From contig JAPYXD010000727.1 in NCBI GenBank assembly GCA_030998225.1, positions 124,001-188,000 on the forward strand: a stretch of 64,000 bases of DNA. The letters run 5' to 3'. Below are positions 21,177-32,883 of this stretch, one piece after another (within the stretch, counting starts at the first letter, position 1; every line of letters begins with the position of its first letter). The notes beneath the pieces are model-generated. The model worked only from the letters and a program-made list of their open reading frames with translations, ran no database searches and was not told where the DNA came from. Source of the stretch: Diplolepis rosae (taxonomy: Eukaryota > Arthropoda > Insecta > Hymenoptera > Diplolepididae). The position numbers and the translations under genes were made by a program.

Positions 21177-21453
21177 CACGGAGAAATTTTTATATCAATT
21201 TTTACCACAGTACTTTTCAATTTAGGGAAAAACGTATCACGTTGGGAATTTTTAGTAAAAATACTAAACTTTAGAAGAATGATATGAAACTTTAGTATAA
21301 ACTATAGTAAAATTTACTATGAACTATGCTGAAGTTTCATATCATTATTATAAAGTTTAGTATTTTCACTAACAAAAATTCTCAATGTGATACGTTTTTT
21401 CCTAAATTGAAAAATACTATAGTAAAAATTGATATAAAAAGTTTCTCTGTGTG
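21177..21453. mobile_element. Full-length palindromic MITE
   Basis: About 277 bp whose halves are nearly exact complements: CACGGAGAAATTTTTATATC at the left, complementary sequence ending at 21453, TATCACGTTGGGAATTTTTAGT and its complement, meeting near 21315. It has no coding capacity. The terminus recalls the CACGGA ends seen elsewhere in the window. Confidence 0.7.
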
Positions 21454-21459
21454 GTTAAA

Positions 21460-22335
21460 AGAATTAATCTTTCAATTGAAAATCAAATCGCAAGACTTAC
21501 AAAGTCTGTGCCTCATAATTTCATTATTCTATGTACCTATTTTACTCAATGTAATTCACTGCAATATTAGAAATTTTATTCAAATTAATAAATAAAGGAA
21601 AATTGAATTTAAAGAAGATATATTCAACTTTTAGAACACCTATATTAACTGCAAATAATATGCAAATATGTAACGTGCAAACGAGAAATTTCAATCTATT
21701 TTAGTTTGTTTGTAATTAATGTTAAAAGTAGAGACATTTGAATGACGCATGAGTTCGGGCGCTCGCTTCTTTCGCTCCTACTGTAAAATCTCTATTCTGC
21801 TATTTAGGTCCCTTTCTTCGGAGCACGTCACTTATGATAAAAATTTAGATGAATATAACACAATTATACAATGAAAAAACAAAAGGTTTTCTTCTGTTGC
21901 AGTTACATATGTTACGTATGTGCCATATGTTGAGTAATACCGAGTGGCAGCGCTGGCTGTAGTTCAAATCAATTAAATCAAAAATGCATGGGAAAAATAC
22001 AAATTTTATTCACTTTTAACGTTAATAACCTTTTTTCAAAGTTTCTCGTAAAAAACATTATGCTTAATTTTTTAAGAGCGCGATGAATAAATAAGTGCAT
22101 GTTGAAAGTTTGAAAAGTATTGCTTGTATATGAGTAAATAAGAGTCACTGATCTTTATAATACACTGGATGCACAATCAATACAAAGTCGTGTGCCCAAT
22201 TGAAGGCTGAGCCGCCATATTTACTTAGGTTGATTACAAAGAATGTTGCGGTAAATTTAAATATAGTAAAAAGGCAAAAGTGTAAATATTAAAGAAACAA
22301 TATGAAATCCATTCTTTTTTACCGGTACCCGTGCA
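21460..22335. other. AT-rich spacer, nothing recognised
   Basis: No shared repeat or coding motif. A few GC-richer patches (about 21740-21840) show no frame of interest. Confidence 0.35.
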
Positions 22336-22490
22336 GAAATTTTGGTGGGGCGCCGATCGGGAAAAATGTGGCCCCGATAGGGTAATCTGTCTAGCGCCAG
22401 ACCAGTAATGAAACGCCCTACCCGATCGGGACCAGACTGGGCCTATAAAACGGGGGCCCGGTCTGGCCCAAATATGGCCCCTTCTAATTT
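22336..22490. repeat. GC-rich island with GATCGGG and GGGCC phrases
   Basis: About 155 bp much richer in GC than its surroundings, with GCCGATCGGG, CCCGATCGGG, GGGCCTATAAAACGGG and GGCCCGGTCTGGCCC. Short inverted and direct repeats suggest part of a MITE-like family with CCGG-type repeats (compare 27769-28200). No ORF. Confidence 0.4.
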
Positions 22491-23540
22491 TGTATTTCTA
22501 CAAATAGTAAAATTTAAGAGGTTTTGGTTTATTAACAATAAATAGTTGTTTCAAAAAATTTTTTTCATAAATTCAGATAAGTGATGCAACAGTATAATCA
22601 AAAGTATACAAACAATATAATCTTTAAGCCCATCTTCGTAGTCTGTAGAACTATTCGATTCTTCTGAATCTAAAAATAAATTACATTATTAATAATTTTC
22701 TTTCTAAAAAATTCACTTTGGAAAATTGAATATACGATATAAAAAATAATTAAACACAATAACGTTCTACACTTGAAATTATGATTTTCTTTTCTTTTCA
22801 AATTACCGTTAATAAAAAAATATGACAAGTAATAATCTAGTTCATTACAATGTTAGGATTTATGTAATGAATTTAGTGAATTAATTTAGCTTGATCTATA
22901 ATGCGGATATAAGAAATTTCACCAACGATTCTGTGCTTCCGAACTCGCCATGTATTTTTTGCTTTTGGCATTTTAATTTCAATATAGTCACTACAATATC
23001 ACGACCGCAACAGAAAATTTGAAAATAAACTTCTCTATCATAATCCGATGTGGTTCCGACCCGGACCACACCCTTATTGCTTAACTATAATTAAATATAA
23101 ATTTATTATAAATTTATCAAATATAGATTACAGAATTCAACAAGTAAACGTACCTTGGAGTAATGTAAAAATTATCTCACGTTCTGAACGTGAACTATTA
23201 ATAATAGTCACATATAATAACTATTTTTAGTATAAATTAATTCGCGTTTCATAATTCAACCCTTATGTACCTGTACATAAACGGTTTTAAAAACTGAAAA
23301 AAGCTCCATCCCCTTCTGTTTTAAAAAATTTTGAATTACTCGATCTTGTTGGCGTATTTCATCATATGCTTAAATTACTCAGGAGTAATAATTTGCTTCA
23401 ACTGAAAGAAGTAATAGAAATAATTTTAAATATATACAAAAATTATAAACTATTGTATTTTGGTCGTTTACGAACATTTTAATTTATTAGAAAATAATAA
23501 AATTGGAAAAGAAAGAAACCCTGAAATATAATTAATACTG
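22491..23540. other. AT-rich spacer, nothing recognised
   Basis: One 60-codon frame (23048-23230) has no motif. No repeats shared with the rest of the window were noticed. Confidence 0.35.
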
Positions 23541-23541
23541 A

Positions 23542-24236
23542 ATGCAGATATTACGTGAAAATTAAGTATGTACATTCTGTGACTAGTATGTTACTAAATA
23601 ATAGAATCTAATTCTATAAAGACCTAAGTTATTATATAGAAGATTATCACTAAATAGTACAAAACATCAGGTACGAAAGTACTTCACAAGTAGCAAATCA
23701 CTTAATTAAAAATTACCAGAGTATCACAAACAAGAAGATTTAAATGTCAAACTAAAGTAGTGACTAATTCAACACCTTAATTTTTAAACTACATGCAAAA
23801 GTAATAAATAAAAAATTCTTAAAAGAAAAAAATCAAAAATAATTACAATAATAAACAAAATAATAGATAAATAATAAAAAAATAATTCTTAAAAGAAAAT
23901 AATCAATAATAATTACAATAATAAACAAAATAATAAATAAAATCATTGTTTTCTTTTAAGAATTGTTTTTTTATTACTTTTGCATGTAGTTTAAAAATTA
24001 AGGTGTTGAATTAGTCACTACTTTAGTTTGACATTTAAAACTTCTTGTTTGTGATATACTCTAATAATTTGTAATTAAGTGATTTGTTGCTTGTGAAATA
24101 CTTTCGTACCTGATGTTTTGTACTATTTAGTGATAATCTTCTATACTATTACTTAGGTCTTTATAGCATTATATTCTATTATTTAGTAATATACTAGTCA
24201 CAGCATGTACATACTTAATTTTCACGGAATATCTGC
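23542..24236. mobile_element. 0.7-kb palindromic element
   Basis: Arms of about 290 bp (23542-23831 and 23949-24236) are inverted copies; GTGAAAATTAAGTATGTACA at 23555 has its complement near 24220. The centre is a roughly 55-bp AT-rich unit present twice in tandem (about 23826-23945). Foldback or MITE without coding capacity. Confidence 0.65.
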
Positions 24237-24289
24237 GTAATATCTGTAATATCTGTAAGAAAAAAATTTTACTACGATTTTCGTGCGTA

Positions 24290-25850
24290 GACAATAGTGT
24301 TCCGCGATTTCGAGCGCTCGGCGAGTTATTGCCGGTAGACCTTCAAATTATTATGTAGGAAGATTGGCTAATTCGAATTAGCGACGATTCTTAAACCTAA
24401 TAACTACACTTATGCTTAGGATACGCTCTCGTTGAATCACGTTACGCACAAGCTCGCTTACAGTGCTGAGACATAAAAGTTGGAACTTTGTTATATAGTG
24501 ACTGCAAGAATTATTCAAAGCTTGTGAGAGTACCAGTGTCGTGACTAGAGTTTTTGGGCCTCACTCAACTAAAAATAAATCAACTTTTATTTATAAATTA
24601 TTTATCAAATATTTTTAAAAACTTATATAATTAATAATTCATTACAATTATGATTATTGATATACATATATTATATACTTATTAATTAATATTTTGTATA
24701 CATTTTTATTATAACTACGTATGAAGTTTAATGAAACTAAATTTTGGAATGTGTATTAAAAATTGCATTATTAACGAAAAGAATCTTGTGTGAAAACATT
24801 TATAAAAAGATTTTTTCATTTTCTGTGCTGTACATTTTCAATAGATACATTTCACAATTGTGAATTCCAATTTATTATTTTGACTAGTAAAATGTGAATT
24901 CTAGATCCTGTGTAGACTTTTTATATTTTATGTAATATAGTTATCAAGACTTTTGCTGTTTCACTTTTCATACCTTAAAAGTAACGAAAGATTCAGATGG
25001 AATGGGAATAAAAGTTCTTATTTCATTGGAAGCTTCTAAAAAAGTCGTGGGAATTCTCTCCGACTAGTCATATCCTAAAGTCGATCACAATTAAAGAAAG
25101 TATCAACAACTAAAATTTTCTGCGCAGGAGCGTTAACTCCAATCTATTACGATCAAATTAATAACTCCCTACAAAAATAAACTGTAATTGCACTTTGTAT
25201 TTTGGTAATTGGTTTCGATTATTAAATATAATAATAATCAACAATTAGATGCGATAACTTTATCGCATGTATTGTTATAAAAGGCATAATATTTTGCTTA
25301 CGATCGCTATATATCGTATTGTCATGTCAACGAACTTGTATACTGAATGACTATTCGTTAGAGAAAATGATAAAATTGAATGAAAATTTAGTATAATATT
25401 GTTTTAAAATAGGGAAAGCAGATATTTTATTACACTTGTTTATATTGTGGTAATGAAATTCAAAAGTCATAACAGTCTTTAAAACGTTTAGAAGAGAAAA
25501 TGGTATTTTAAATACCAAATATTATGAATCTCCATTCGAAAAATTAAGAGTAGCAAAAAAATGATATTATGATTACTAAGTTTTCTAAAAATAATTCTAA
25601 TAATTAGAACAATGAATATTGTAACCTGGAAAGTATATTTGAGAAATTCATATTATGAATATGAACTTATTGGAAACCTAGCGACGCGCAGCAAAAATTG
25701 CAACATTCATTCTCGGTTTTTCTTATAACTCGTTTCAGAATGTTGTTCGAGTGCTTTCGATGTTTTCCGATTGGCTTAGTAGACTCGATCCAAGTTTGTC
25801 CAACTCAGTAGTGGCTGTATAAGCGAGATTTATTTCGGAATATGGCAAAT
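24290..25850 (+). repeat. Repeat family D, copy 1
   Basis: Matches 38280-39230 in the same order: CAAGCTCGCTTACA(G/A)TGCTGA, TATATAGTG(A/G)CTG(C/A)AAGAATTATTCA, ACTACGTATGAAGTTTAATG, AAACCT(A/G)GCGAC, then TATAAGCGAGAT. A reversed partial copy is at 55500-56000. It could be an LTR or an old transposon body; no pol-like frame was seen, so it stays unclassified. Confidence 0.55.
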
Positions 25851-26014
25851 GAGAATAACCGAGAGGCTTTAGGTCTCAGAAATGCGTTTAATTATGTAGA
25901 CATACCCAGGCGGAAAAGTCGGAATAATGCCGGATCTTACGAACGGCATGGTACCGCGCCAGTTGTAAATGAGGAGCAATAGCAGTACTGATTAGTACTG
26001 CCCCAGTATGGAGT

Positions 26015-27140
26015 CCATGTGTGCGGCATAACTCTCGATAGAATTATCAGATTGAATTGAGCTTTGGTACACTTTATCGGAGCCGAAAAAGTAAGGACAA
26101 GTTCGTTAACCAGCCACATCCAATCAAAATTGAGGGATTGAGCACTGCTTTTGTGTTTTTGAAAATAACTTTTTGAAAAAATCAAAAATTTCAATACCGG
26201 TTTTTGATAGTGCTCATAAATGTCTAAAAATTACCCTGATAACATTTTTTGATTAAATCAAAATTAGAAATGTTACAGCATATTCAAATTCGAAAAAAGT
26301 CAATATCAAAATTCCATTTTCCAGTTAAATTATACGAGATACGAAAAAACGTTATGATACAATATTATTGAATAAATAAAGACCTACAAATTTGAATTGT
26401 AACATTTTTTCATAAGATGCATATTTTTCTTTTTAATTAAAAAAAAACTATTGAAAATCCAAAATTCAATTTTTTAACAATAATATGTAAAATAAGAAAA
26501 AAACGTAAGAATACAATGTTGTTAGTTTCAAAAAGATCTACAAGTTTTGTCTCACACAGTTTCTGATAAAAGATATATTTTTCGTTTCAATTCCAAAAAA
26601 TACGATTAAAATTCAAAAATTCCATTTTTTAGACAAAATATGTGAGATACAAAAAAAACTTTGAGATGAAAAATTGTTTGGCTAAATAAGGTCTACACAT
26701 TCTTATCGAGAAATTTCTCGACAGGATGTATATTTTAATTTTTTGATTTTTAATATTGAAAAAATTCGATTTGTTTCACCAAAATATGTGAGATACGAAA
26801 TAAGCGTTGTTCTGCAAAATCGTTTCCTTAAATAAAGTCTACGATTGTTTTTCCTTTTTGAGATATTTGGAAGAAAATAAATTTATCAATAATCATGTAA
26901 TTTATTAAAAAGTTACAGAAATGTATACAGAAAATCAAGCGCGAAGCGCGAGTGTCATGATGAGAATGTGTTCCTTAAGGCCGATAGAGCCTTAAGTAAA
27001 TTGAATTTCCTGTTTCACTTAAATTCAAAAAGAAATAGAGTGACTTTGAGAAAATGACTAATTTACATCATCTTTAATATCATTAAATTGGTTTGAGCTT
27101 CAGTATTAAGTTATAAGAAATAAACTTAAACGTATGATTT
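26015..27140 (+). repeat. Repeat family A, copy 3
   Basis: Starts at TGCGGCATAACTCTCGATAG and follows copy 1 without the TGTC tract and without the PLE unit. It carries GCGCGAAGCGCGAG (about 26939-26952) and the hairpin pair CTTAAGGC/GCCTTAAG at 26974-26996. The final GC-rich end of copy 1 is missing. Confidence 0.7.
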
Positions 27141-27768
27141 GAAAAAACTCAAAATTTTTAGATTTTGAACATACGTTGATTTTACTCTTGAAAACAAAAA
27201 TTAAAGTAATCATAACCTGTATAAAGTATCACTGATATACAATAATAAAAGTTAATAATTCTAAAATGTATATAAATCTTTTTATTATGTAATGTTCTTT
27301 AATTAAAAAATTTGATCGCTTTCCTTCAAAAATATTTTATTTTATAGAAAATCGATTTAATAATTTAAAATCTTAAAAATTGGAAAAAAAAAATAGTAAG
27401 TTAGAGTCTGCTTGAAAGTAAATAAAGTTTTGAAATGTATTAAGAATATTCATCAATTCAACTACTGCTCTTATTTGATTTACCTATGTTCCAGCAGTTT
27501 ACTTAACTTCAAAAATGACACTGGGGCCTTTACGAACTACGGAAAGTAAGTTAAAAAGTAGTCAAACCTACTGATTTTTTTTTCGGTGTACGTGTAACGA
27601 AAAAGTATTCTCAAATTAACTCAGAAAGAATTTTCTAGCTTGAAAACAGATATTTTACTGTAAAAACAGTAAATTTAACCTTCCAAGCGAATATTCCTCC
27701 ATTGCCATTAAAAACGGTAAATACTAGTCTTAACTCGAATTTTGCCTGGTACTTTTTCTATCAGTGTA
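27141..27768. other. AT-rich spacer
   Basis: No coding signal. The end (about 27575-27768) leads into family F. Confidence 0.3.
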
Positions 27769-28330
27769 GATATTATGCGATCCCATATAGAGCCCGGTTA
27801 AGCTCCAGGTATAAACCGGGGACAAAGACCGGGTAAATATCCAGTAACGCCTAATAAGAACCGAGTATACGTATTTCGAGGACCCGACTACAAACAGGAT
27901 AAAACTCTTACAGAGCCCAGATAAGGCCCATATAGAAACCGGACAAAATATTATATCAACCCAGATAGAATCCGATTAAGTGCCGGATTAGAACCGGGTA
28001 TAAGTATTTTAAGGAGCCAGATACAAAACAGATAAAAATCTCAAAGGTCCCAGGTAAGAACCATATAGAAACCGGGTGAAGATATTATGCGATCCCAGAT
28101 AGAACCCGATAATCTCCGGGTACAAACCGGGGACAAAAACCGGGTACAAATCCATTAGCGCCGGATAAGAACCGACTTTTACTCGGTTCTTATCTGGGTT
28201 CTATCCGTCATTTTAAGCAGGGCTACTTTAAAACCCGTAACTCTCGATTGAAGAGTAGAGTAGAATAAACGGAAAGCTATAGTATTTTTGTGATTGAATA
28301 AAAGATAGGTTTTTTGTAATAATTATACTA
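27769..28330. repeat. Repeat family F: phased CCGG-type repeats
   Basis: Two units about 315 bp apart start with GATATTATGCGATCCCA(T/G)ATAG (27769 and 28086), both running through TAAACCGGGGACAAA-type and AGACCGGGTA-type phrases. In between, short blocks such as AGAACCG, AACCGGGTA and CCCAGATA recur every few tens of bases. The tail (about 28240-28330) recurs in reverse at about 54815-54915. Non-coding, much richer in GC than its flanks. Confidence 0.6.
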
Positions 28331-29030
28331 CGAGCAATAATATATTTTTTTATAAATCTTTAATGCACGCTTTCATAATTCAACCTACACTTCTGAATTT
28401 TACTTAACTTTGATATATTCTTTAATATTTAATACATCACAAATAATTAAAGTGATATTAAATAACTTCTAACTTGTCCATATGTCTCAACTTTGATTGA
28501 AAGTTGAGTATATAAAATTACTTCAACTATTTATCTTCGCGTATAACAGATTTTTCTACAGGCTGGAGATAGGAGTACCAGACCCGTGGTAACCGTATTC
28601 ATAAATGGCGTTCAGGATGACATTTGGGAGCAACCAGAAAAATTTCACTTTTAGGCGTGTTGTTGTTGTCAACCAACAATAACTTCGAACTGGCAAATCA
28701 TACGGAATGATTTTTCCAAATTCGGTTCTTTTCCAGACATTCTATCCACAAAATTGGTTCTTTTGGAAGCGAAATTTGTTTCAAATTTTTTGACTTTTGA
28801 AGTGTCTAAATTTATCACTGAAGTAGTTCTTTTCTGTTGCAGTTCCATTGCATCCCAAAAATCGTTTCTAATTAACATACATACAGTCATACATACCCCA
28901 TTTCCATACAAAATGAGATACCAGGTTGAAAATGTTTAAAATCAAATAAAATGCATTAAGATGTGCATGTCTCGTAATAAATGTTTATAATTATAATATC
29001 ACTTTTTTCGAACAGACTTTTTTTAAATAT
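28331..29030. other. Spacer, nothing recognised
   Basis: AT-rich with two opposing short frames near 28700-28940 that have no motif. Confidence 0.35.
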
Positions 29031-29032
29031 TT

Positions 29033-29372
29033 TAAATATTTTAAAGAATTTGAAAATCTTTCTGTGGAAAAAATGACGCTTTCGACTGCGCTGGGATACG
29101 AGCCCAGGTCTTTCGATTGCCGGTCGACTGCTCTGACCACTGAGCTACACAGGCGTCCGACATCTCTTTCTCCACAGGAAGATCTCCTTATATCGCCTAG
29201 TGGCTCAGCCTTGCGGCTGTAAAATGATTTCAAATTAATTAGTTGAGTTTGAAATTTTTGTCACTGCCTACATTATCGGAGGATCACTAGTCGCGTGTCA
29301 GATAGGATACGTTGTCGACAGGTGTCCTCGTAGACAATTTCAAACTCTTATATCGCAAATAATGCAAATAAA
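29033..29372 (-). mobile_element. tRNA-derived SINE (family SINE-1), copy 1
   Basis: On the minus strand a tRNA-like module (29155-29084) has D-arm GCTCAGTGGTCAGAGC, corresponding to the pol III A box, and T-arm CTGGGCTCGTATCCCAG (29107-29091), the B box. Upstream is a family-specific body containing GACTAGTGATCCTCC; downstream is ACAGAAAGATTTTCAAA and an AT-rich tail. The acceptor stem does not pair, so this is SINE sequence, not a working tRNA gene. Confidence 0.75.
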
Positions 29373-29377
29373 TTTAA

Positions 29378-29510
29378 TATTTTAAAGAATTTGAAAATCT
29401 TTCTGTGGAAAAAATGACGCTTTCGACTGCGCTGGGATACGAGCCCAGGTCTTTCGATTGCCGGTCGACTGCTCTGACCCTCTGACCACTGAGCTACACA
29501 GGCAAAAATC
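29378..29510 (-). mobile_element. SINE-1, copy 2 (partial)
   Basis: Repeats AATATTTTAAAGAATTTG through the tRNA-like module in the same orientation, directly next to copy 1. CTCTGACC is duplicated in tandem at 29472-29487, inserting 8 bases before the A box. Confidence 0.7.
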
Positions 29511-29519
29511 TCAAATTTT

Positions 29520-30380
29520 CGTCTCCCTTCAACATTATTATAATGTGACTAAAACTAACTGATTGTGTAGTATGAAGCAGTAAGAAGAAGATCAAACAGT
29601 GTGCCGCAAACTTGTTATAATTTTTTTATAAGTTAATTTGTATGGAGGGATAGTTGATGCACCATGTATAATGAGCAGAATATCTGTGAGAGCCGAGATA
29701 TATGAGATTTTCTCACTTTTGAATGAAAAAACCTTATAGCTATCGAATGTAAACTTCAGTGTCAAATTTAAGTTTTGTTTAACATTTACACTGATTATAG
29801 CTTGAAATATTACATAGTGAATCAACAATTATCTCGCAGATATTTCACTTGTTAGTGATTTTTCAGCTTCATTCTTCTTTTGAAACATTTTTTAAAACTG
29901 GATTAAAAATACAAAAAGTAGTTCCCCAGTAATTTCACCTAGGCAGGGATTTAAACAAAAAATGTAAATACATTTTTTTTTAAATTACGTCTAAAAGAGA
30001 AAATATACAATAGATATGAACGGAATTTAAGAATTTGATGTTAGAACAAAAAAAAAAGAAATTATTTTGCGGAAGATTTATTATATTTATAAAAAATACG
30101 AAGGAATACTTCTTCAATTGAAAATTTTAACATATTTTAGAACACTAATACCACAAAATATAGCTAATTAAGAAAGTGAGGTTATAGATATCACAATAAA
30201 CTTACTATTTTCTTAATGTAATTTACAAAGTATTTTACAATTTTTTACATTAAATATCTTATTTTAGGTATTTAAGTTATAAAAGTTTGGGTTACGCGTG
30301 ATCGCACAACCCTAGTAAAAATTGTTTAAGAATTTAGACTCAAGCTAGAAGGATATTTGTTATTGGAATTGAATAGCGTA
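29520..30380. other. AT-rich spacer, nothing recognised
   Basis: No shared repeat. One 78-codon minus-strand frame (29592-29828) shows no motif. Confidence 0.35.
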
Positions 30381-31353
30381 GTATAGTTGTGGCGTGGTTT
30401 GTCCCGTTTTGACCGCCAAAGATGGACGAAACCAAAGCCGAGAATTCACGAGAGAGAGGCCGAATCTAACCGAAGAGACGACGAACCCTCCTCACTCTAG
30501 ACATGAGATGGCTACCCTACATATTCAGTCTCGCCGCGAGTGCCATACCATTAATATGAAGGAAGTTTGAGAAATTTAGTTGAGACTGGAATGTCATGCG
30601 ACTGTCAAATTTGAGTGATAATTTGTAGGCAAATCGGCATTTTGACATCTTTTCATATAACGTTTCCTTTTTAATTGCAGTGTGATTGAAAAATCAGTAA
30701 TCTGACTATGAATGTGTTTAATTGAAGGTATTTATTCAAGAATCTTGACCCGGTAGAGGAACAACGGAAATTACCATGCGGGCTTCTGAATTATAAAGAA
30801 AACGTGATACGATTGGGTGGAGGCGGTGTTCAGTGAGCAATACTTGAACTCATCATCTATTGGGTTTGTGAATTTGTGTTAGTTTAGTGTTGGCGAGATG
30901 GGGTGTACTTGAACTCCTCCCTAAGCCTTCACAGGTGATAGAAAACGAAAGTGTGCGCGAGTCGCATTCCGGATGGACAATGACGCGGCACGGTATTTAC
31001 TGAAAGAGAAGCTAGTCCGTCCGACTAAACGTCCGTCCGTTTCTGTGTTCCTCAATTCAACCATTCATTCATTCATCTATCCGTCCGTCCATCAATATAT
31101 TTTTTTACATACCACCACTTCCTACATCAATGTTTTCTGCATCGAATCACCGATCTATCTATTCATGCATTAGTAGATAAATATCCAGTAATTCGCTTTT
31201 CTTTCTTTATTTCTTCCTTTCATCTATCATATAGTTAATTCAGTTACTCGTTCTATTGTATTCCTGTTTTGTCGTTTCTATGTAATTTTCATCTCGTTGT
31301 TGCACATGAGGTGCCATTACGTTTGAGTAAAAGTAATATTTTTACATTATACG
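30381..31353 (+). promoter_or_regulatory. Probable promoter and 5' UTR of the collagen gene
   Basis: About 1 kb upstream of the collagen start codon is distinctly GC-richer and unique in the window, as expected for a promoter and leader. TTCAGTCT near 30523 resembles an arthropod initiator and CGTCCGTCC-type runs occur near 31020-31095. Several upstream ATGs open short frames (for example 30973-31173). No TATA box or transcription start can be fixed from sequence alone. Confidence 0.4.
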
Positions 31354-31702
31354 ATGGAGTCGGATGCAAATTGGCCTAAGCAAAGCTTGGAGGTATCAAT
31401 GCCGACAAAATTTCGAAGCATCGAATCTGACAAAATTGAGGCTGCGAGGAGCATCAGCTGGCCTATATGTATCCTTTGCATTGTCAGTATAACTATTTCC
31501 GGCGTTCTCGCATACCGCGAATACCTTCTCGAATCCAGGATAGCCAATCTTGAGGCACAGTGTCAGATTCAAAAATCGCCAGATCTTCTTGTACAGAGGC
31601 TTCGTCGCGAGCTGCAGGAACAGTTTGATGTCTATTCACCACATCCTGAATCAACTCCATTCTTTAGGATTAAAAGGGACATTGAATGTAATTGTCCGCC
31701 AG
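31354..31702 (+). CDS. First coding exon of a transmembrane (MACIT-type) collagen
   Basis: Encodes 116 residues plus the first base of a Gly codon. Residues 1-33 form a polar cytosolic tail. About 34-54 is a single membrane span (WPICILCIVSITISGVLA). 58-92 is a heptad-like, Leu/Arg-rich segment (LLESRIANLEAQ, then LLVQRLRRELQEQF) suited to trimerisation. RIKR at 105-108 is a furin-type shedding site. ECNCPPG at 111-117 begins the collagenous domain. The exon ends at CAG|GTACGT (31702/31703), a near-consensus donor, in phase 1. The same order (span, coiled coil, furin site, ECNCP then Gly-X-Y) is known for collagens XIII, XXIII and XXV. The product should be a type II membrane protein that trimerises and can be shed. 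No Gly-X-Y exon was found in the rest of the window, so the next exons probably lie far downstream. Confidence 0.82.
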
Positions 31703-32439
31703 GTACGTACCCTACTTCAGACTTTATACATTTAAATCTATCTAATTATTATTTTCAATTACCTTGAAAATCTTTAGATCATCCATCAGATTGGTCACGT
31801 GATTATGAAGTCAAAATTTACCAGTTCCAATTCTTATAAATAATTCATTTTTTACATTTTAAAAAACAAAGAAATTTTATCAAACCTGCCTTAATCTATC
31901 CTTTATTATATTCCACAACTTTAGCAACAAATAATTATTATTTTAGTTGAAAAGGTTGTAAAAAGTAACTTAGGTAAGTTTTTTCTTTCATTCTCACGTG
32001 ACCAATCAGGTACAGTAACGTTAAATTGTTTTCTTTTGGTGTGAAGTTAGGTTAGGAAATAGGTAAAGCGATTACTTTCTATATGAATTGCATAAATATT
32101 ATCTAATGCAAATTACTATTTATGAAGAAGCTAATCGTTTTTACGGAGCTCAACTTCTAACAGGATGGAAAGCATTAATGAACGTTACTCTACATCGTCT
32201 TAAGAGCAAGTTGTAATTGAGTTTCAAGATCAACATACCATTTTGAGTAAAAACCTGCAAAAACTGTCAACTTAACCTCAGAGTTAATAGTCTCCATAAG
32301 TTCTGGCCAAATCAATAAAGATTTAGGTTCATGGTAAGGAATATCCTAACGAAATAGGATGCACTTTGCTCTGTTTAGAAATATAAAAAGACTTATTATA
32401 TTTATATATTATAAATTATATATTATATATATTTTTTGA
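31703..32439 (+). other. Start of the collagen intron
   Basis: Reading past the donor, the frame runs 21 codons into AT-rich sequence and stops at 31765-31767. No acceptor followed by Gly-X-Y codons was found. The intron probably covers many of the elements to the right if the gene continues on this strand. Confidence 0.5.
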
Positions 32440-32560
32440 AAAAAAAAATCCTGTGAAAAATGAACGTTTCCACTCTGCTGGGTATCAAGCCCAGGACCTT
32501 TTTATTACCAATTGAATGCTCTATCATCTGAGCTATGGAGGAGGTCCCACGCAACTTTTC
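32440..32560 (-). mobile_element. tRNA-derived SINE (family SINE-2)
   Basis: On the minus strand: TAGCTCAGATGATAGAG (A box and D-arm, about 32536-32520) and CTGGGCTTGATACCCAG (T-arm with B box, about 32497-32481). The layout matches SINE-1 but the sequence differs. An A-run follows on the 3' side. The anticodon region is AT-rich and not a normal stem, so it is not a tRNA gene. Confidence 0.65.
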
Positions 32561-32634
32561 TAACAGAATCTATTTACGCTTATTCGGCTACGGATATTTC
32601 ATGAACTATTTACAATTTTTTTCAAATTATTTCA

Positions 32635-32809
32635 AGATGGAAAATATTTTTTTTTTGAAAACTGAATGATCAGTTATTGTCTCAGAAAATTAAAAACATA
32701 GTGTATTGTTCATGAACGATAGTATATTTAAAGAGCCCTGAATATAAACATAATAATTAATTTTCTTCTAGAAAAAAAAGTTTGTTATCGTTCAAAACTG
32801 TAAGTGCAT
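32635..32809. mobile_element. MITE family C, left-truncated copy
   Basis: GATGGAAAATATTT through TTGTTCATGAACGATAGTAT to CTGTAAGTGCAT follows family C but lacks the left end. The right end has one change from the usual GTAAGTACAT. Confidence 0.6.
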
Positions 32810-32812
32810 ATT

Positions 32813-32883
32813 ATTTCAGTCGATTATGTGTATCTTTTAGTAAGTGATACACTATTTTAATGATCGACATAATCGACTGAAAT
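32813..32883. repeat. Nested hairpin, 17-bp perfect outer stem
   Basis: ATTTCAGTCGATTATGT (32813-32829) is exactly complementary to 32867-32883, and GTGTATC/GATACAC forms a second stem inside. It sits directly after the MITE C remnant. Confidence 0.65.

Noticed and set aside
29084..29155. Functional tRNA gene
   Set aside because: D- and T-arms are good but the acceptor stem does not pair and the anticodon stem has a mismatch; several copies with a shared body indicate a SINE.
30973..31173. 66-codon ORF upstream of the collagen exon
   Set aside because: Ser/Thr/His-rich low-complexity reading of CCGTCCGT-type leader sequence; at most an upstream ORF.
31347..31547. Minus-strand ORF opposite the collagen exon
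   Set aside because: Shadow of the plus-strand coding exon.
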